From Paenibacillus piri (GTDB lineage: Bacteria > Bacillota > Bacilli > Paenibacillales > NBRC-103111), in contig NZ_SMRT01000005.1 in the NCBI RefSeq assembly GCF_004354045.1, positions 1 through 64,000 on the forward strand: a stretch of 64,000 bases of DNA. Reading direction: 5' to 3'. Below the pieces are notes generated by a model that was given only the letters and a program-made list of their open reading frames with translations, did not search any database and was not told the origin of the DNA. Made by a program: the position numbers and the translations under genes. The first letter of the stretch is position 1. Each line of letters begins with the position of its first letter. This document shows positions 44,792 to 53,104 of this stretch, one piece after another.

Positions 44792-45829
44792 ATGATTGTT
44801 TTGACAAGAAGTTTGCACGACAGATTGCTGCCGGCGCCGAAAAACGGTGGCTTCCGGATGGAAGGCTACTGGGTATGGTGCGGTTCGGTGGTAAAGGGCG
44901 AGGACGGCCGGTTTCATATGTTCGCATCCCGCTGGCCGAAGCATCTTCCGATGCATCCCGGCTGGCTGGTCGCGTCGGAGGTCGTCAGAGCGGTCTCCTC
45001 TACGCCCGAAGGCCCATATGAATTCCAGGAGATTGTGCTTCCCGCCAGAGGAGCCGAATATTGGGACGGCCGCAGTACGCACAACCCGCATATAACGAAG
45101 CACGGGGACACCTATATTTTGTATTATATGGGCTCGACGCATCCGCTGCCGGATGTCGCTCCGGGCGAGGCGTACGGGCTGGAGGATCCGCGCTGTATCG
45201 TTGCCCGGGCCAACAAGCGGATCGGCATCGCCACCGCCAAGAGCGTATTCGGACCGTGGGAGCGAAGGGACGCGCCCGTTCTCGGCACGAGACCCGGCAA
45301 GTTCGACAGCTTCCTGACGTCCAATCCCGCGCCCTGCGTGAACGGGGACGGCTCGGTGCATTTGATTTATAAAGCCCGGAAGTATGAGGGCAACACACAC
45401 GGACAAATGATGATCGGAGCGGCCGGCGCCGACCATTTCGAGGGGCCTTACCGCGTACTGAGCGAAGAGCCAGTCTTTCCGCCGTCCCGCTTCCATCTGG
45501 AGGACCCGTTTATTTGGAAGACGGAGCAGGGCTACGAGCTGATTGCCAAAGACATGGACGGCAATATTTGCGGCGAGAAGCATGCGGGCATCCACGCTTA
45601 CTCGAAGGACGGACTGTCCTGGCAGCTGGCCGATCATCCGAAGGCGTACTCCCGCGAAATTGTATGGGACGACGGCACCACGGCAAGAATGGGCAGCTTC
45701 GAAAGACCGTTCCTGCTGTTCCAGGCCGGCAGGCCGACCCATCTGTTCGCGGCGACGGCCGACGGCTCGGGCGGTTTTCACAAGGCGAGCGGAACCTGGA
45801 ACATGGTAATCCCGATTGCGCCGGAGTAA
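44792..45829 (+). CDS. Five-bladed beta-propeller glycosidase-like protein (GH43/GH117/GH130 type)
   Basis: 345 residues, no signal peptide. Blade-type repeats carry YWDGRSTHNPHITKHGDTYI, IGIATAKSVFGPWERRDAPV, and HLEDPFIWKTEQGYEL; such acidic DP and NPH motifs line the active site in the GH43/GH117/GH130 group. It probably trims an exotic sugar from the imported oligosaccharide, but neither hydrolase nor phosphorylase activity can be told here. ATG at 44792 or TTG at 44801 could be the start, both near GGAGAGAGG. Last gene of the operon beginning at 35858. Confidence 0.7.
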   Translation: MIVLTRSLHDRLLPAPKNGGFRMEGYWVWCGSVVKGEDGRFHMFASRWPKHLPMHPGWLVASEVVRAVSSTPEGPYEFQEIVLPARGAEYWDGRSTHNPHITKHGDTYILYYMGSTHPLPDVAPGEAYGLEDPRCIVARANKRIGIATAKSVFGPWERRDAPVLGTRPGKFDSFLTSNPAPCVNGDGSVHLIYKARKYEGNTHGQMMIGAAGADHFEGPYRVLSEEPVFPPSRFHLEDPFIWKTEQGYELIAKDMDGNICGEKHAGIHAYSKDGLSWQLADHPKAYSREIVWDDGTTARMGSFERPFLLFQAGRPTHLFAATADGSGGFHKASGTWNMVIPIAPE

Positions 45830-45849
45830 CGCCTCCGGGTAAAATAACA

Positions 45850-45957
45850 AAGTGGCTGTCCATAAGGATATCAACCGGTGATACAGTCTCAAAAATAAGC
45901 AAAGCCGCCTCCAACACCACTATATAGGGGATGGAAGCGGCTTTTTACATGTAAATT
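45850..45957 (+). repeat. Inverted flanking repeat R4, copy a (with terminator hairpin)
   Basis: About 108 bp, matching the reverse complement of 50302-50413 along its length apart from a few changes and a small gap. It contains AAAGCCGC / GCGGCTTT as a strong hairpin followed by TTTT, so it also ends the glycosidase operon, and a second dyad around ATACAGTC. Confidence 0.88.
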
Positions 45958-46003
45958 CATTTCAGAGTGAGGGGATGAAGGTCCAAAATTGACCTTTGAT
46001 CAT

Positions 46004-46351
46004 TTATGCATCCTGTATCACGTCCGTATCCAAATACAGCGGCAGTGTAAAATAAAAGGTGCAGCCCCGTTCCGGATTGTTGCATGCCCAAATTCGGCCG
46101 TGATAATGCTCGATAATTTCCTTGCATATCGCAAGCCCGAGACCCGTTCCGCCGTCCTTTACGTTCCGCGATTTATTGCTCGTATAATAGCGGTCGAAAA
46201 TATACGGCAGGTCTTCCTCCGCAATGCCCGCCCCTGTATCCTTCACTCCTACTATAACCGAGCTGCCGCTGATCTCAGGTGCGAATACTACGACTTTCTC
46301 ATTGCGGGGGGCTTCGGCTTCTGTACCACGCCAGGAAGCATTCCGTTCCAC
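46004..46351 (-). pseudogene. C-terminal remnant of a sensor histidine kinase
   Basis: 115 codons covering only the last part of a HATPase domain: DTGAGIAEEDLPYIFDRYY (G1 and F boxes) and GTGLGLAICKEIIEHYHG (G2). The N box, the phospho-accepting His and the whole sensor are absent. The first 15 codons do not look like kinase. No ribosome binding site or partner regulator is seen. It lies just inside the R4 repeat and is probably a leftover of a deletion or insertion at that boundary. Confidence 0.75.
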
Positions 46352-46519
46352 CCCCCTTAATACCTACGATTGCATTATAGAACACCAGGAAAATTGTCGG
46401 AAAAAGGATTTTTTTAATGCGCAGCGAATTAAATTAACAATAAAGCTTTTAACTTCAGCAGCCGCTGGTTAACCGCTTCCATCCTGGAGGCGGGCAAAAG
46501 CGGACCGGGAGGATTGTTA

Positions 46520-47065
46520 ATGAGCAACAGCTTGTTGGAATTGCAGCATACGCTTAGTCAGTATGGTCTGCTAATCAGCTTTTCAGGGACGTTTACGCAG
46601 GAGATTATCGAGGAATTGGGCGAAGCGGTCAAAAAATATTTGGAAACGGAGGAGCGGCCGAAAACCGATATTTATAACGTATTTTCGATTTTTATCGAGC
46701 AAACCCAGAACATCAAAAATTATTGCATGAGTCAAAAAGGGACAGAAACGTACGAGCAAATTTCTTCCTCGTGCATTATTACGATCGGACGGTCGGGCGA
46801 CGGCAACTATATCAGCTCGGGCAATTTGGTTTTGAAAGAGAACGTAAGCAAGTTGGCCGGCATTTTGGATCAACTGAACGGATTGGACAAGGCCGACCTG
46901 AAAAAGCTGTACAAGGAAAAGCTGAAGCAGGAGGCATTTTCCGACCAGCCGGGAGCGGGCATTGGACTTGTGGATATCGCTCGTAAAGCGGCCCAGCCCT
47001 TGGAGTACACGTTCACACCGGTCGATGCGCAATTTTCATTTTTTACATTAAGAGCTGTCGTTTAA
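46520..47065 (+). CDS. siaB: SiaB-like protein kinase (DUF6272 family)
   Basis: 181 residues: FSGTFTQEIIEELGEAVKKY, ITIGRSGDGNYISSGN and GAGIGLVDIARKA. The last two look like a reduced GHKL ATP site. In Pseudomonas SiaB phosphorylates SiaC, and the phosphatase SiaA reverses it. GGGAGGA lies 6 bases before the ATG at 46520; a TTG at 46514 touches the ribosome site and is unlikely. First gene of a tight four-gene operon. Assignment comes from family features and from the neighbouring SiaC- and SiaA-like genes. Confidence 0.8.
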   Translation: MSNSLLELQHTLSQYGLLISFSGTFTQEIIEELGEAVKKYLETEERPKTDIYNVFSIFIEQTQNIKNYCMSQKGTETYEQISSSCIITIGRSGDGNYISSGNLVLKENVSKLAGILDQLNGLDKADLKKLYKEKLKQEAFSDQPGAGIGLVDIARKAAQPLEYTFTPVDAQFSFFTLRAVV

Positions 47066-47087
47066 GCCGCCGCTAGGAGTGATCATA

Positions 47088-47474
47088 ATGGAACGATTAC
47101 AAATTCAAGGTTCGAGAAGCACGCCGGAGATTGATTTCGATGCGGTCAGCAACATCCTGCTTGTGAAGGGACAATCTTATCCGGAAAACTCGTTCAAATT
47201 TTATGAGCCTGTCCTTCAGTGGGTTGACGACTATTTGCTGCAGCTGACGGAGGAGGAAGTGCACGTCCATTTCAACTTGCCATATATCAATACCAGCAGC
47301 TCCAAATGCATCATGATGCTGCTTGAGAAGCTGGACCAGGCGCATCTGGCCGGAAAAACGGTCATATTGAACTGGTATTACAGTGCGGACAATGACAGCG
47401 AGCTGGAATGTGCGGAAGAGTTTAAAGAGGATATGAGTTTACCGTTTTATATTTTGCCTTTGGAAGAGGGATAG
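47088..47474 (+). CDS. siaC: SiaC-like phospho-switch protein (DUF1987)
   Basis: 128 residues with FNLPYINTSSSKCIMMLLEK, the conserved stretch of DUF1987 where SiaC carries its phospho-acceptor Thr/Ser. This fold is a mimic of anti-sigma-factor antagonists. Phosphorylation state decides its partner; in Pseudomonas unphosphorylated SiaC activates the diguanylate cyclase SiaD. No such cyclase is present here. AGGAGTG is 6 to 7 bases before the ATG at 47088. The gene follows SiaB by 22 bases and is followed after 4 bases by a kinase. Confidence 0.85.
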   Translation: MERLQIQGSRSTPEIDFDAVSNILLVKGQSYPENSFKFYEPVLQWVDDYLLQLTEEEVHVHFNLPYINTSSSKCIMMLLEKLDQAHLAGKTVILNWYYSADNDSELECAEEFKEDMSLPFYILPLEEG

Positions 47475-47478
47475 AAAC

Positions 47479-48456
47479 GTGTCTCATGACAATAACGGTA
47501 AAATGGACATTTTTCATAATGAGCTGCAGTTTCTGGAAGCCGCCCGGGGGATTCTTGACCATAGAGAACAGTATGTGGACAACGAGCTGTTGCCGCATTA
47601 CGAGCAGCTGCTGCACGAATACGAAAGCCTGGTTCGGCTGACGACCAAAATATTCAGGATCAGCGATCTTCAAAGCGAAAATGTAAAGCGGCAGGAAACG
47701 GAAATACGCCGGTATAATGACCATTTGCAGCAGATGGAAACGTCGAGGCGCCAGCTGCTGACCGACATTTCCCACGAGCTGGGAACGCCGATGACGTCGA
47801 TTCAAGGCTATTTAAGAGCGATGCTTGATAATATTATCGAGCCGAACGCGAAATATTTGCAAATGATTTACAACAAAACGGTTTTGATCAATCAGTTGGT
47901 CGAAGACCTGTTTGAAATTTCGAAGCTGGAAATGAATCAGACGAAAATGGAGTTCATAGACATTCCGGTCGACGATCTTCTTATCATGTTCAGGCATAAA
48001 TTCGAGCTGGAAATTAACGACCGCGGCTATTTGTTCGCAATGGAACCGCTGCAGGGGCTGCCCGCTTTGCAACGGGCCGTAGTATCCGTAGATACGGTGC
48101 GAATCGAGCAGGTGATGAACAATTTGATCTCCAACGCCTTCAAATATACGCCTCCGGGCGGGCTGATCAAGTTCCAGTGCGAGGTGGATGCGGAGCAGTC
48201 CGTATGTACGGTCAAAGTGTGCGACTCCGGGCCGGGGATCGACGAATCGTCGCTTCCGAACGTATTCGACCGCTTTTACCGTGGCGACAAATCGAGGCAA
48301 AAGCAGCCGCCGGACGGCAGCGGCTTGGGCCTGGCCATTGCCCATGAAATTATTAAAAAGCATAACGGACGGATGGGTGTGGACAGCAAGATGGGGGAAG
48401 GAGCCAGCTTTCATTTTTCACTGCCGATTGTAATCAAGCAGCTGGGTACGGGGTAA
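47479..48456 (+). CDS. Soluble histidine kinase embedded in the Sia-like operon
   Basis: 325 residues, no membrane helix. An N-terminal coiled-coil-like helical part of about 95 residues (RQETEIRRYNDHLQQMETSR) precedes HisKA with His99 in DISHELGTPM. The HATPase has NLISNAFKYTP (N), DSGPGIDE (G1), FDRFYRGDKS (F) and GSGLGLAIAHEI (G2), all intact. GTG start with GGAAGAGGG 8 bases upstream. No response regulator lies nearby. In Pseudomonas this slot is filled by the cyclase SiaD, so the kinase may be the target of SiaC or may pass its phosphate to an unlinked regulator. That is inference. Confidence 0.88.
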   Translation: MSHDNNGKMDIFHNELQFLEAARGILDHREQYVDNELLPHYEQLLHEYESLVRLTTKIFRISDLQSENVKRQETEIRRYNDHLQQMETSRRQLLTDISHELGTPMTSIQGYLRAMLDNIIEPNAKYLQMIYNKTVLINQLVEDLFEISKLEMNQTKMEFIDIPVDDLLIMFRHKFELEINDRGYLFAMEPLQGLPALQRAVVSVDTVRIEQVMNNLISNAFKYTPPGGLIKFQCEVDAEQSVCTVKVCDSGPGIDESSLPNVFDRFYRGDKSRQKQPPDGSGLGLAIAHEIIKKHNGRMGVDSKMGEGASFHFSLPIVIKQLGTG

Positions 48457-48459
48457 GCC

Positions 48460-50298
48460 ATGGAAACGAAATTGACAGCAATACGCCGGGATCAGGGCAT
48501 GTTTAAAGTGATCGTGTTTGCAAGCCTGATCATCATTTTCTCGATCGTATTGGTGGGAACGGTCGTTTTTTTGATTACGGAGAAGGAAGCCGTGAAAAAG
48601 GTGAAGGAGAAGGATCTTGCTTATATCGCGGAATCGATTGCATCCAATGTGGACGGCCGAATCGAGAGAGCGGTCGAAACGTCGCTTTTGCTTGCGCAGG
48701 ACCCGGCTATGCTGCGATGGGTGACGAGCGCGGAAACGGACGAGCAGGCGGGCAAGGACGCGCTGCAAAAGCTCCGGAGCATGACCAGCGATTTCGATTA
48801 CACGAATGCGTTCCTTGTGAGCAATATTACGAACCATTACTGGGCGGAGAACGGGAAAATTATCGGCACGATCGACAAAGCCAACGCCGGAGACCAATGG
48901 TTTTACAAAATGCTGGCATCCCGCAGCAAAGTTATCGTACAGTTGGATTATAATGTGCAGCGAAAAGATACGTTTACGTTTGTCAACGTGCTGATGGGGG
49001 ATATCGATAAACCGGTCGCCGTGACAGGCGTCGGCATGAGTCTGAAAGATTTGTCCAATGAATTCGAATCGTACAAGTACGGAATGAACGGCAACTTGTG
49101 GCTGATTGACGAAGCGGGAAAAATTCATTTATCCGATACGGTGGAGCATGACGGCCTCATGATCGACGCTTTTCTTCCCGGAACCATTAAAAACGAAGCG
49201 ATGGCCGTAAGCCGGAAAGAAGGAGAGACGTCGGTCCTGCCGCTTATTACGGAGTACCGAAACGGGCGTGGCGAGCTTATGGATTTGATCAGCTACCCGA
49301 TGAAATCGTCCGCGAACTGGAAGCTCGTCTACCAAATTCCGCGCAGCGAAACGGTATCGTTTCTCAATACGATCAAGGTTAATACGTTTGCGGCAGCGCT
49401 GATCAGTATTATCGCGATCATTTTTATTTTTTATTATGTGTCGACCCGGCTGGCCAATCCGTATAAGCGGGCGCTGCAGCTCAACGAGGAGCTGGAACGC
49501 AAGGTTGCGGAGCGGACAAGGGAGCTGTTCGAGGAAAGGGAGAAGCTCGTCGACAGCATCGATTACGCCAAGCGGATTCAAGAGGCGGTACTGCCTCCGC
49601 AGGAGCGGCTGAACGGATTGTGGAAGGAGCATTTCCTGGTCTGGGATCCGCGGGATACGGTCGGCGGCGACTTTTATTGGCTGCGGGTCTTTGAAGACGG
49701 TTATCTTGTCGCCGTCGGCGATTGTACGGGCCATGGCGTGCCGGGCGCGTTCATGACGATGGTTTCGGTATCGATCCTGAATCAAATTACGGACGAGAGC
49801 AACAAGACCGACCCCGCCCTTATTTTGCGGGAGTTGAACCGGCTTGTAAAGCAAACGCTGCAGCAGGAACGGGAGCATTCGCGGACCGACGACGGCCTGG
49901 ATCTCGGGATTTGCTATGTGGGGCGAGACGGAAGGCTGATTTACGCCGGAGCCAAAAACACGCTTTTCATCGCCGACGGACAGCAGCTGCAGTCGTTTAA
50001 GGGCGATAGGAAAAGCATCGGCTACCATAAAACGGAAGACGATTATACGTTTACGAATCAGGTCGTTGAGCTGAAGCGGCCGTCTGCCGTCTATATGTTT
50101 ACGGACGGCTTTATCGACCAGAACGGCGGGCCGCATAACTATTCGTTCGGTCTCAAACGGTTCGTACAGCTGCTGGAAGAGATCATAAAGCTTCCGCTGT
50201 CCGAGCAGGAAGTCGTATTCCGGGAGACGCTGGCCGCTTACCGGAACGGCGAGCCGCAGCGGGACGACATTACGATGCTTGCATTCAAGGCGGAATAA
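48460..50298 (+). CDS. siaA: SiaA-like membrane PP2C phosphatase with Cache-type sensor
   Basis: 612 residues. First helix (FASLIIIFSIVLVGTVVFLI), an extracytoplasmic sensor of about 260 residues, a second helix near residue 315 (LISIIAIIFIFYYV), a signalling helix of about 40 residues, and a C-terminal PP2C/SpoIIE phosphatase (about 375-610) with VGGDFYWLRVF, VGDCTGHGVPGAFMTM, and DDGLDLGICYV carrying the metal aspartates. It would dephosphorylate SiaC when the outer sensor is triggered. It starts 3 bases after the kinase stop codon and closes the operon just before the R4 repeat. Confidence 0.88.
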   Translation: METKLTAIRRDQGMFKVIVFASLIIIFSIVLVGTVVFLITEKEAVKKVKEKDLAYIAESIASNVDGRIERAVETSLLLAQDPAMLRWVTSAETDEQAGKDALQKLRSMTSDFDYTNAFLVSNITNHYWAENGKIIGTIDKANAGDQWFYKMLASRSKVIVQLDYNVQRKDTFTFVNVLMGDIDKPVAVTGVGMSLKDLSNEFESYKYGMNGNLWLIDEAGKIHLSDTVEHDGLMIDAFLPGTIKNEAMAVSRKEGETSVLPLITEYRNGRGELMDLISYPMKSSANWKLVYQIPRSETVSFLNTIKVNTFAAALISIIAIIFIFYYVSTRLANPYKRALQLNEELERKVAERTRELFEEREKLVDSIDYAKRIQEAVLPPQERLNGLWKEHFLVWDPRDTVGGDFYWLRVFEDGYLVAVGDCTGHGVPGAFMTMVSVSILNQITDESNKTDPALILRELNRLVKQTLQQEREHSRTDDGLDLGICYVGRDGRLIYAGAKNTLFIADGQQLQSFKGDRKSIGYHKTEDDYTFTNQVVELKRPSAVYMFTDGFIDQNGGPHNYSFGLKRFVQLLEEIIKLPLSEQEVVFRETLAAYRNGEPQRDDITMLAFKAE

Positions 50299-50301
50299 CG
50301 G

Positions 50302-50413
50302 GAATTTACATGTAAAATGCCGCTTCCATCCCCGCTTATATAGTGGTGTTGGAGGCGGCTTTGCCTATTTTTTGGGACTGTATCATCGGTCGATACCCTT
50401 ATGGGACAGTCCC
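50302..50413 (-). repeat. Inverted flanking repeat R4, copy b (with terminator hairpin)
   Basis: Reverse-complement partner of 45850-45957, starting 3 bases after the siaA-like stop codon. Hairpin ATGCCGCTTCCA / TGGAGGCGGCTTT ends the Sia operon, and GGGACTGT / ACAGTCCC forms a second one. Confidence 0.88.
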
Positions 50414-50435
50414 TTTTCGACGCGTTAATCAAGCG

Positions 50436-51788
50436 TTAATCAAGCACCGCATCGGCTGCGCGCAGCGCCTGCTGCAGCTCCGCGACGTCAATTTCGCCGG
50501 GAGCGATGCCGTGGCTGACCGCAATTCCGGCTGCCGTGCCGGCCGCCTGGCCGGTCGCCATGCAGCTCGGCGTCAGACGTGTCGTCGCCAGCGCCTCATG
50601 CGATGTCGAGATGCATCTGCCGCCCGTCAGCAGATTGACGATCCGCTGCGGCAGCAGGCAGCGGTACGGGATATCGTATGCGCCGTCGCCTTGCACCCAT
50701 GCCGCCGTAACGCCTTTGCCCGACGGATCGTGAATATCGATCGGGTAGCCGCTGCGGGCAATTACATCGGCGAACCGCCGGCCCTCCACCACATCGGCGA
50801 CCTGGAGAGCGTAGACGCCGTCGATCCGGCGCGTTTCCCGGATTCCGATTTGCGCGCCCACCTGCGATATCGACGCACGTTCGAAGCCGGGAAGCCGCTT
50901 GGTCATGAATTCGGCGACCTGCATCACCTGCTTGCGGCCGAGCGTTTCCGCCTCGGTCAAATCGTCGACGTCCGTCCCGTCCATGCCCTGCACCCGGGTC
51001 GTATTCACAAGCACCTCGTCCTCGTTCGGGCCGGTGAAAAACAGCACCTGATCGCGGTTGATCGGCAGATTCGCCTCTTTCCAATGCTTGAAATAGCCCA
51101 TTACGCCGGACAGCGGCAAATCGGGCAGCTCGGCGAACGGCGTTTTGCGGTAAAATTCGTCCGGATGGTCCAGCATATACTGCTTTACCTTCGCCAGATC
51201 GACGCCTCTCATTCTGAATTTCATCGTCATCGGCTGCGTTTTTCCGTCTTCCTCACGCCCCTTCAAGCATGGCGCTCCGGCCAAATAAGCGATGTCGGCA
51301 TCGCCCGTCGTATCGATAAAGACGGCTCCCTCGACATCGATGCGCCCCGATTTGCCGGTAACCTGGATCGTTTCGATGCGTCCGTCGTTCACGCTGACGG
51401 CGTCGGTGAAGCTGTGCAGCAGGAGGCGCACACCGGCCTCCTTCAGCATGTCGACGGCGACGATCTTATATACCTCGGGATGGTACGGCGTAATGGTGTG
51501 CACAAAGCCGACGGTATCCCGCAGATGGCCGGGCGAGGCGCCTTGTGCGGCCAGCCGGTCGATAATTTCTTGTCCGAGTCCGCGGATGACCTGTTTGCCG
51601 GCTGTCGTATGGAAGGTCATCCAGGGGTAGACCAGCGCGGCGGTGGACATGCCTCCTACGAAGCCGTACCGCTCGATCAGCACCGTCGACGCGCCGCTGC
51701 GGCCTGCGGCAATGGCTGCGCATACGCCGGCCGGTCCGCCTCCGACAACGACAATGTCCGCTTTGATCGTTTTATGTGCGATACCCAA
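50436..51788 (-). CDS. FAD-dependent oxidoreductase (FAD_oxidored family)
   Basis: 450 residues. The N-terminal Rossmann motif ADIVVVGGGPAGVCAAIAAG and IERYGFVGGMSTAA bind FAD; GAVFIDTTGDADIAYLAGAP is the second FAD motif and LLTGGRCISTSHEALATTR closes the site. These proteins often oxidise sugars or sugar acids in catabolic clusters, acceptor unknown. The start is TTG at 51788 behind AAAGGAGTGATG. Divergent from the LacI regulator with a perfect palindrome between them, so probably its target. Confidence 0.87.
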   Translation of the reverse strand: MGIAHKTIKADIVVVGGGPAGVCAAIAAGRSGASTVLIERYGFVGGMSTAALVYPWMTFHTTAGKQVIRGLGQEIIDRLAAQGASPGHLRDTVGFVHTITPYHPEVYKIVAVDMLKEAGVRLLLHSFTDAVSVNDGRIETIQVTGKSGRIDVEGAVFIDTTGDADIAYLAGAPCLKGREEDGKTQPMTMKFRMRGVDLAKVKQYMLDHPDEFYRKTPFAELPDLPLSGVMGYFKHWKEANLPINRDQVLFFTGPNEDEVLVNTTRVQGMDGTDVDDLTEAETLGRKQVMQVAEFMTKRLPGFERASISQVGAQIGIRETRRIDGVYALQVADVVEGRRFADVIARSGYPIDIHDPSGKGVTAAWVQGDGAYDIPYRCLLPQRIVNLLTGGRCISTSHEALATTRLTPSCMATGQAAGTAAGIAVSHGIAPGEIDVAELQQALRAADAVLD

Positions 51789-51848
51789 TTCTCATCACTC
51801 CTTTGTCGATCTCAGTATAAAAGAAAATAAACATTAAAATTAGTTTAA

Positions 51849-51866
51849 TTTTAGTTTAAACTAAAA
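51849..51866. promoter_or_regulatory. 18-bp perfect palindrome, candidate LacI-family operator
   Basis: TTTTAGTTTAAACTAAAA is fully self-complementary and lies between the divergent oxidoreductase and LacI genes. A half copy, TTAGTTTAA, stands just upstream at about 51840-51848. The centre is TA rather than the usual CG of LacI/CcpA operators. Confidence 0.6.
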
Positions 51867-51903
51867 ACAGGAATCGTCATTCGAGAAACGGAGGGACCCG
51901 GCT

Positions 51904-52944
51904 TTGCCTATAAAAAAGAGCGTTACCCTGCAGAGCCTTGCCGATGAGCTCGGCGTCACGATTCAAACGGTTTCGAAGGCGCTGCGCGGACATCCCGGGA
52001 TGTCCGAGGAAACGCGGCGCCTTATTTGGCAGACGGCCAACGAGAGAGGCTACCGGACGAAGGAACAGCTGCGGCAGCTGGAGCAGGACCGGATCCCGCC
52101 TTATCCGGTTTTCCAGCGCCGGTTTGTGCTGGTGCAGACCGAGCAGTCGCTCGGGTTTCACCGGCTGCTGATGCAGGGGCTGCAGGAGCGGTTCGCCGAG
52201 TTCGGGCACCGCATTATGCCGGTGCTGCTGCCGCCAAGCCTGCAGCCTTCCGGATTTGCGGCATGGGTGGAGGCGCAGTCCATCCTGTATGCCGACGGCA
52301 TTTTCATCGCGCCGCGCGTGACGCCGGATTGGTTCGAGGAACGGCTGCTGCAGCTGGATGCGCCGCGTATCTTGTTGAATTTTCCGCCCCCCGAAGCGAA
52401 GGTGGACAGCGTCGTCTGGGATGTGTACGAAGCGATGTACGTATGCGTCCGCACGCTGCATCGCAAGGGACACAGAAATATAATGTACGTCGGAGACATT
52501 CGCTCGCAGCGAGGCTTTATTTTACGCTGGCAGGCTTTTACGGAGGCGATGCGGGAAATCGGCGAGGAGGTCCGCATGGAACTCCATGCGGTCGGGGAGC
52601 GGCAAAGCGATGAGCCGTGGCTGGCGGCGGTGGAACAAAAGTTTAGGCAACTGCAGCCGACGGCGGTCATTTGCGGAATTGACGAGGACGTTGCGCCGGT
52701 CTATTACCGGCTGCAGTCGATTGCGGCAATTCCCCGGCAGTGCTCCTTCGTCGCATTTTTGAATGAACCGTCGCCGATGCTGCCGCTTATGGACAGGCCG
52801 TCTCTGCTAATTCGGGAAGCCGGCTACCGGGCGGCCGACAGGATGCTGTGGCGTATTGCCAACCCGCAGCAGCCATACGAGCATATTCGACTGCGAGCCG
52901 GCTTTCAACCGGGAAATACGGTAAACGGGCCGCAGCTGCGCTGA
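51904..52944 (+). CDS. LacI-family transcriptional regulator
   Basis: 346 residues. The N-terminal helix-turn-helix reads VTLQSLADELGVTIQTVSKA and continues LRGHPGMSEETR with hinge helix; a periplasmic-binding-like sugar domain fills about 70-340. TTG start with CGGAGGG 8 bases upstream. It probably binds the palindrome in its own upstream region and represses the divergent oxidoreductase and itself until a sugar or sugar acid binds. Confidence 0.9.
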   Translation: MPIKKSVTLQSLADELGVTIQTVSKALRGHPGMSEETRRLIWQTANERGYRTKEQLRQLEQDRIPPYPVFQRRFVLVQTEQSLGFHRLLMQGLQERFAEFGHRIMPVLLPPSLQPSGFAAWVEAQSILYADGIFIAPRVTPDWFEERLLQLDAPRILLNFPPPEAKVDSVVWDVYEAMYVCVRTLHRKGHRNIMYVGDIRSQRGFILRWQAFTEAMREIGEEVRMELHAVGERQSDEPWLAAVEQKFRQLQPTAVICGIDEDVAPVYYRLQSIAAIPRQCSFVAFLNEPSPMLPLMDRPSLLIREAGYRAADRMLWRIANPQQPYEHIRLRAGFQPGNTVNGPQLR

Positions 52945-52985
52945 TGCTTGCCTGGTTTTTGCAGAGCTGCAGATCGGACATGCGC

Positions 52986-53039
52986 AGCAAGCCGCCGCAA
53001 TCTACGTCTCGGTAGAGTCGGACGTTGCGGCGGCTTGCT
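52986..53039 (+). terminator. Strong hairpin after the LacI gene
   Basis: A 15-bp perfect stem AGCAAGCCGCCGCAA / TTGCGGCGGCTTGCT with a 24-base loop and outer GCGC pairs. No T run follows, so termination is uncertain. Confidence 0.55.
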
Positions 53040-53104
53040 ATGCGCGAGGCGAATAAGAAAATGATATGCTGACTGCTGGCCAGCCGCTTAAGGCTGTCGA
53101 TTCG

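Noticed and set aside
43631-45892. 753-codon minus-strand open frame opposite the glycosidase genes
   Set aside because: It lies antisense to two recognisable enzymes and its translation is Arg-, His- and Gln-rich without domains; an effect of GC-rich codons.
50343-51830. 495-codon plus-strand frame opposite the FAD oxidoreductase
   Set aside because: Antisense to a gene with clear FAD motifs; starts inside repeat R4b.
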